Source of the DNA: an uncultured Lachnospiraceae bacterium
Lineage (GTDB): Bacteria; Bacillota; Clostridia; Lachnospirales; Lachnospiraceae
Length of the DNA: 7,223 bases
Direction: 5' to 3'
Assembly: GCA_945643825.1 (NCBI GenBank)
Contig: CALZEZ010000069.1
Coordinates: forward strand, 1-7,223
Made by a program: the position numbers and the translations under genes. Shown one piece after another: positions 5,446-7,223 of the stretch (position 1 is its first letter; every line of letters begins with the position of its first letter). Under the pieces are notes generated by a model. The model saw only the letters and a list, made by a program, of their open reading frames with translations. It did no database searches and was not told the origin of the DNA.

Positions 5446-5474
5446 ATTTTATCTAACGCTCGTTAGATTGTCAA
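5446..5474 (-). promoter_or_regulatory. Promoter with TetR-like operator in its spacer
   Basis: Minus-strand TTGACA (5469-5474, perfect) and TAAAAT (5446-5451, 5 of 6) are 17 bp apart. The spacer lies within an 18-bp palindrome at 5451-5468, plus-strand ATCTAACG-CT-CGTTAGAT, with eight perfectly complementary bases on each side. CTAACG/CGTTAG half-sites around a short centre are typical of TetR-family operators. No TetR gene is in the window, so the repressor would be encoded elsewhere. Expression of the VOC gene should be tightly repressible. Confidence 0.8.
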
Positions 5475-5475
5475 C

Positions 5476-5514
5476 AAAAAAAAGAAAGCAACTGGCTTTT
5501 TACGTCAATTGCTT
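5476..5514 (-). terminator. Intrinsic terminator of the membrane-protein gene
   Basis: On the minus strand AAGCAATTG (5506-5514) pairs with CAGTTGCTT (5486-5494) over nine positions with one G-U, around an 11-base loop. A TCTTTTTTTT tail (T-run 5476-5483) follows. It begins eight bases after the stop codon at 5523. Its T-run ends one base before the -35 box of the next promoter, so the two units are separated with almost no spare DNA. Confidence 0.85.
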
Positions 5515-5522
5515 CTTTGTAT

Positions 5523-5891
5523 TTACAATGCTGTCGTCCAAAAACAGATCGCTGCCAATAAGGACAGCGGCGTCATAATCAATTTCTCTTTCCTGCTTGT
5601 TGAAATCAAATTCATAACAGTATTTAGCGAAAGATACGCAGCCGCGGCAATGCAAATGATTCGAGTCCCCGTAAAAGGAAACCATAGCGGGAGATATCCC
5701 CCTGTCTGCAGGATAATAATACAAAGAAAAACTTGAGTCACGAGCTGTGATACCAGCATGATTCTCAATTTCTTCGGAAACACTTTATACCTGCCTCCCA
5801 TTGTCAGCTCTCCCAAGGGTAATCCAAAAATCAGGAGAATGCTTAATATAATTACAATCAACATCAAAATTGCGCCAATGATCGCTGCCAT
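5523..5891 (-). CDS. Four-helix integral membrane protein, function unknown
   Basis: This 122-residue hydrophobic protein has four likely membrane helices near residues 4-25, 43-62, 74-95 and 103-121. A conserved-looking loop GLPLGELTMGGRYKVFPKKLR (split around 23-43) lies between the first two, and a basic stretch TSRKEK before the last. I recognise the LGE-TMGG-YKV-P loop as recurring in small Firmicute membrane proteins, but know no function. The ATG at 5889-5891 has GGAGG seven bases upstream. It stands alone, with its own promoter upstream and a strong terminator downstream, so it forms a one-gene transcription unit. The length and start appear complete. Confidence 0.8.
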   Translation of the reverse strand: MAAIIGAILMLIVIILSILLIFGLPLGELTMGGRYKVFPKKLRIMLVSQLVTQVFLCIIILQTGGYLPLWFPFTGTRIICIAAAAYLSLNTVMNLISTSRKEKLIMTPLSLLAAICFWTTAL

Positions 5892-5926
5892 TTATGTACC
5901 TCCAATCTTTTTATCTAGTAAGCTCT

Positions 5927-5955
5927 ATATTAAGCACTTGCTCAACATATGTCAA
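5927..5955 (-). promoter_or_regulatory. Promoter of the membrane-protein gene
   Basis: Minus-strand TTGACA (5950-5955, perfect) lies 17 bp from TAATAT (5927-5932, 4 of 6). Transcription would start near 5920, about 30 bases before the start codon. It lies just past the end of the decayed pseudogene, in a 97-bp gap. Confidence 0.65.
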
Positions 5956-5988
5956 TTATTTAAATCTCATTTACCTCTATTCACCAAC

Positions 5989-6480
5989 TCATGGATATTC
6001 ATATTCAAAGGAAGCACTGTTTCAAAGCAAAAAACAGTGCTTCCTTTTTTACAGAAACGGTACCGAGCCCTGCAGGCTGCTCCTTCCCGAATCGTTCTAT
6101 TCATATTTCCGGATACCGGCGCTTTCAGAGAACATTTGACGCTTTCCAGCAGACATACTTCCAATTCCATATCGATTTCTTCCCGTTCCACAGGATAACG
6201 CCTATCACACCGGTAAAACGAAACCCTGCCATCGGAATGTCTGCTACGGACAGCATCAGCGAGCCATCTTCAAAAAAGCATTGCGTCCAGGCATATTGTC
6301 TTGGAAATGAGCGTCCTTCGTCCCCTTCCCAATAACCTTTTGCATTATGAAAATAAAAAAACTGCTCATTGATGCGCAGGATTCCATTTACCGAATGCCG
6401 CATGCTCCGAGATCACCTGGATCGAGCAGGTGCGTTCTCTATCACTTTGGTGAACCGCCGGAATCACTGCCAGTGTTTAA
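5989..6480 (-). pseudogene. Decayed tocopherol-cyclase-like gene
   Basis: Pieces of one protein family can be read in order but in different frames. An N-terminal piece TLAVIPAVHQ...CSIQVIS (6476 to about 6405) is followed, in another frame, by SMRHSVNGILRI and GYWEGDEGRSFPRQYAWTQ, then DGSLMLSVADIPMAGF, down to about 6180. A third frame gives LKAPVSGNMNRTIREGAACRARYRF. A final frame gives ASFEYEYP and TGA at 5989-5991. These match, from memory, the Firmicute tocopherol-cyclase-like family, whose members are about 330 residues. Here fewer than 170 codons remain. At least three frame changes and internal deletions are needed (near 6400, 6185 and 6015). A possible further remnant, ACFKH, lies just upstream of 6480. 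No product can be functional. Confidence 0.75.
6007..6047. repeat. Perfect inverted repeat, 16-bp arms, 9-base loop
   Basis: Plus-strand AAAGGAAGCACTGTTT (6007-6022) is exactly complementary to AAACAGTGCTTCCTTT (6032-6047). On the plus strand the second arm runs into a T-run (6045-6050), which looks like an intrinsic terminator for rightward transcripts, though no plus-strand gene is nearby. It sits in the C-terminal coding part of the pseudogene and coincides with its last frame change. Confidence 0.85.
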
Positions 6481-6512
6481 AGCAAGCTTCATTCAAATCT
6501 TGTATCCTCTTT

Positions 6513-7184
6513 CTATGATATTCTATAGTGTCCGATGATTTTTCCCCACATACTCAATATATCTTCCTCATAATCTGCCTGAAATACTGAAGCATTATGC
6601 AGAACAAACGGAATCCCCTGTGCATTTCTGTTATCCGAAATGATTCCAACATGATGTTCCCAAACCACAATATCTCCGGCCTGCCATTCCTCTATTTTCG
6701 TTATGTCCGTTGTTAATGATATCGCATTTTTTCTAAAGTAAACCTTTAGATTCACGACTCTTCTAAAATCAATATTTTTGTCAGGCGATTCTATATGATA
6801 ATCATCCGGATACTGCTTTATATCTGCATCCACTAATTCTCTCAGATCATATCCAGCTTCAAGCAGTCCGTTAACAACCACATCCGTACAAACCCCATAT
6901 TCATCATCGGGATAACCGGTTGTATAATATTTACTTTTATATTTCGGTTTGGAATCCAAATATGCTCGTACGCCTATTAATATATCTGTTTGGTCATCAA
7001 TTCCATCCGAGTCCTTGTCAAATGAACTGACATATGGCGTTATCCCGAAGTCACTATTGGAGTATTTCCTATGTGGAATGTAGTTATATCTATATATGAT
7101 GAACAGACCAATCAACAAAACAATAACAGCCACAAATGAAACAATGATTTTTGCTCGTGTTCTTACCCTTCCCACTTTATCCAT
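6513..7184 (-). CDS. Membrane-anchored DUF1287 protein (NlpC/P60-like)
   Basis: This 223-residue protein has a basic N-terminus and one membrane helix (about 13-31), with the rest probably outside the membrane. The DUF1287 domain fills residues about 66-223: YGVCTDVVVNGLLEAGYDL (Cys99), NIDFRRVVNLKVYF, WQAGDIVVWEHHVGIISD (His177/178), then LHNAS (His196) and a closing GKIIGHYRI. Cys and His placement suggests a papain-like NlpC/P60 relative, possibly acting on cell-wall peptides; the activity of DUF1287 is not established to my knowledge. Just before the domain, DKDSDGIDD (56-64) has the DxDxDGxxD pattern of calcium-binding loops. The ATG at 7182-7184 has AAGG seven bases upstream and overlaps the end of the preceding gene by 22 bp, so the two are probably co-translated. 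No clear terminator follows. Confidence 0.88.
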   Translation of the reverse strand: MDKVGRVRTRAKIIVSFVAVIVLLIGLFIIYRYNYIPHRKYSNSDFGITPYVSSFDKDSDGIDDQTDILIGVRAYLDSKPKYKSKYYTTGYPDDEYGVCTDVVVNGLLEAGYDLRELVDADIKQYPDDYHIESPDKNIDFRRVVNLKVYFRKNAISLTTDITKIEEWQAGDIVVWEHHVGIISDNRNAQGIPFVLHNASVFQADYEEDILSMWGKIIGHYRIS

Positions 7185-7222
7185 TCCTCAACCTTATCAT
7201 TGGACAGCTCGTTGATATTTAT
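7163..7222 (-). CDS. C-terminal end of an upstream gene, partial
   Basis: An open frame enters from the window edge and ends at TAA (7163-7165), encoding 19 residues that finish NDKVEEWIKWEG. It overlaps the start of the DUF1287 gene by 22 bp in another frame, a spacing usual for operon neighbours. The fragment is too short to identify, and it could be a chance open frame. Confidence 0.45.
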   Translation of the reverse strand: MNINELSNDKVEEWIKWEG

Positions 7223-7223
7223 T

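Noticed and set aside
6007..6050. Functional terminator for a plus-strand gene
   Set aside because: The hairpin and T-run fit, but no credible plus-strand gene lies upstream of it and the arms are explained by the pseudogene sequence.
5758..6198. 146-codon plus-strand ORF
   Set aside because: It runs antisense to the membrane-protein gene and the pseudogene and has no family resemblance or binding site.

Overview
The window looks like chromosomal DNA of a low-to-moderate GC Firmicute, most likely a gut-type Clostridium (Lachnospiraceae-like). The reasons are GGAGG-type ribosome binding sites, consensus sigma-A promoters (TTGACA, 17-bp spacer, TATAAT-like), short T-tailed terminators and the gene families present. 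This placement is inference. Every gene I can support lies on the minus strand, so the biological order runs from high to low coordinates.

Right end (7223 to about 5500). The last codons of an unknown gene overlap a membrane-anchored DUF1287 protein. Next comes a heavily decayed tocopherol-cyclase-like pseudogene, readable in several frames and containing a perfect 16-bp-arm inverted repeat. A promoter, a four-helix membrane protein of unknown function and a strong terminator follow.

Middle (about 5480 to 3320). Three VOC (glyoxalase/bleomycin-resistance fold) proteins sit here. The first has a near-consensus promoter whose 17-bp spacer lies within an 18-bp palindrome of the kind TetR-type repressors bind. 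It is followed by a 294-bp stretch without a conventional gene, full of palindromes and ending in a 15-codon mini-ORF that overlaps an AraC-type regulator by ATGA. The AraC protein is only a DNA-binding domain. The reading frame stays open after its TGA into the second VOC gene, which suggests a split AraC-VOC fusion. A third VOC gene, paralogous to the second, follows with its own promoter.

Left end (about 3320 to 1). A PadR-family repressor lies upstream of an ABC exporter operon (ATPase, permease, second permease). A perfect 16-bp palindrome fills the spacer of the padR promoter, and a 14/16 copy lies in front of the ATPase gene. This suggests that PadR represses both itself and the exporter. 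The second permease loses its last membrane helix abruptly near position 80, where unrelated DNA starts that may be the end of an insertion sequence. That DNA carries a plus-strand promoter pointing antisense into the operon.
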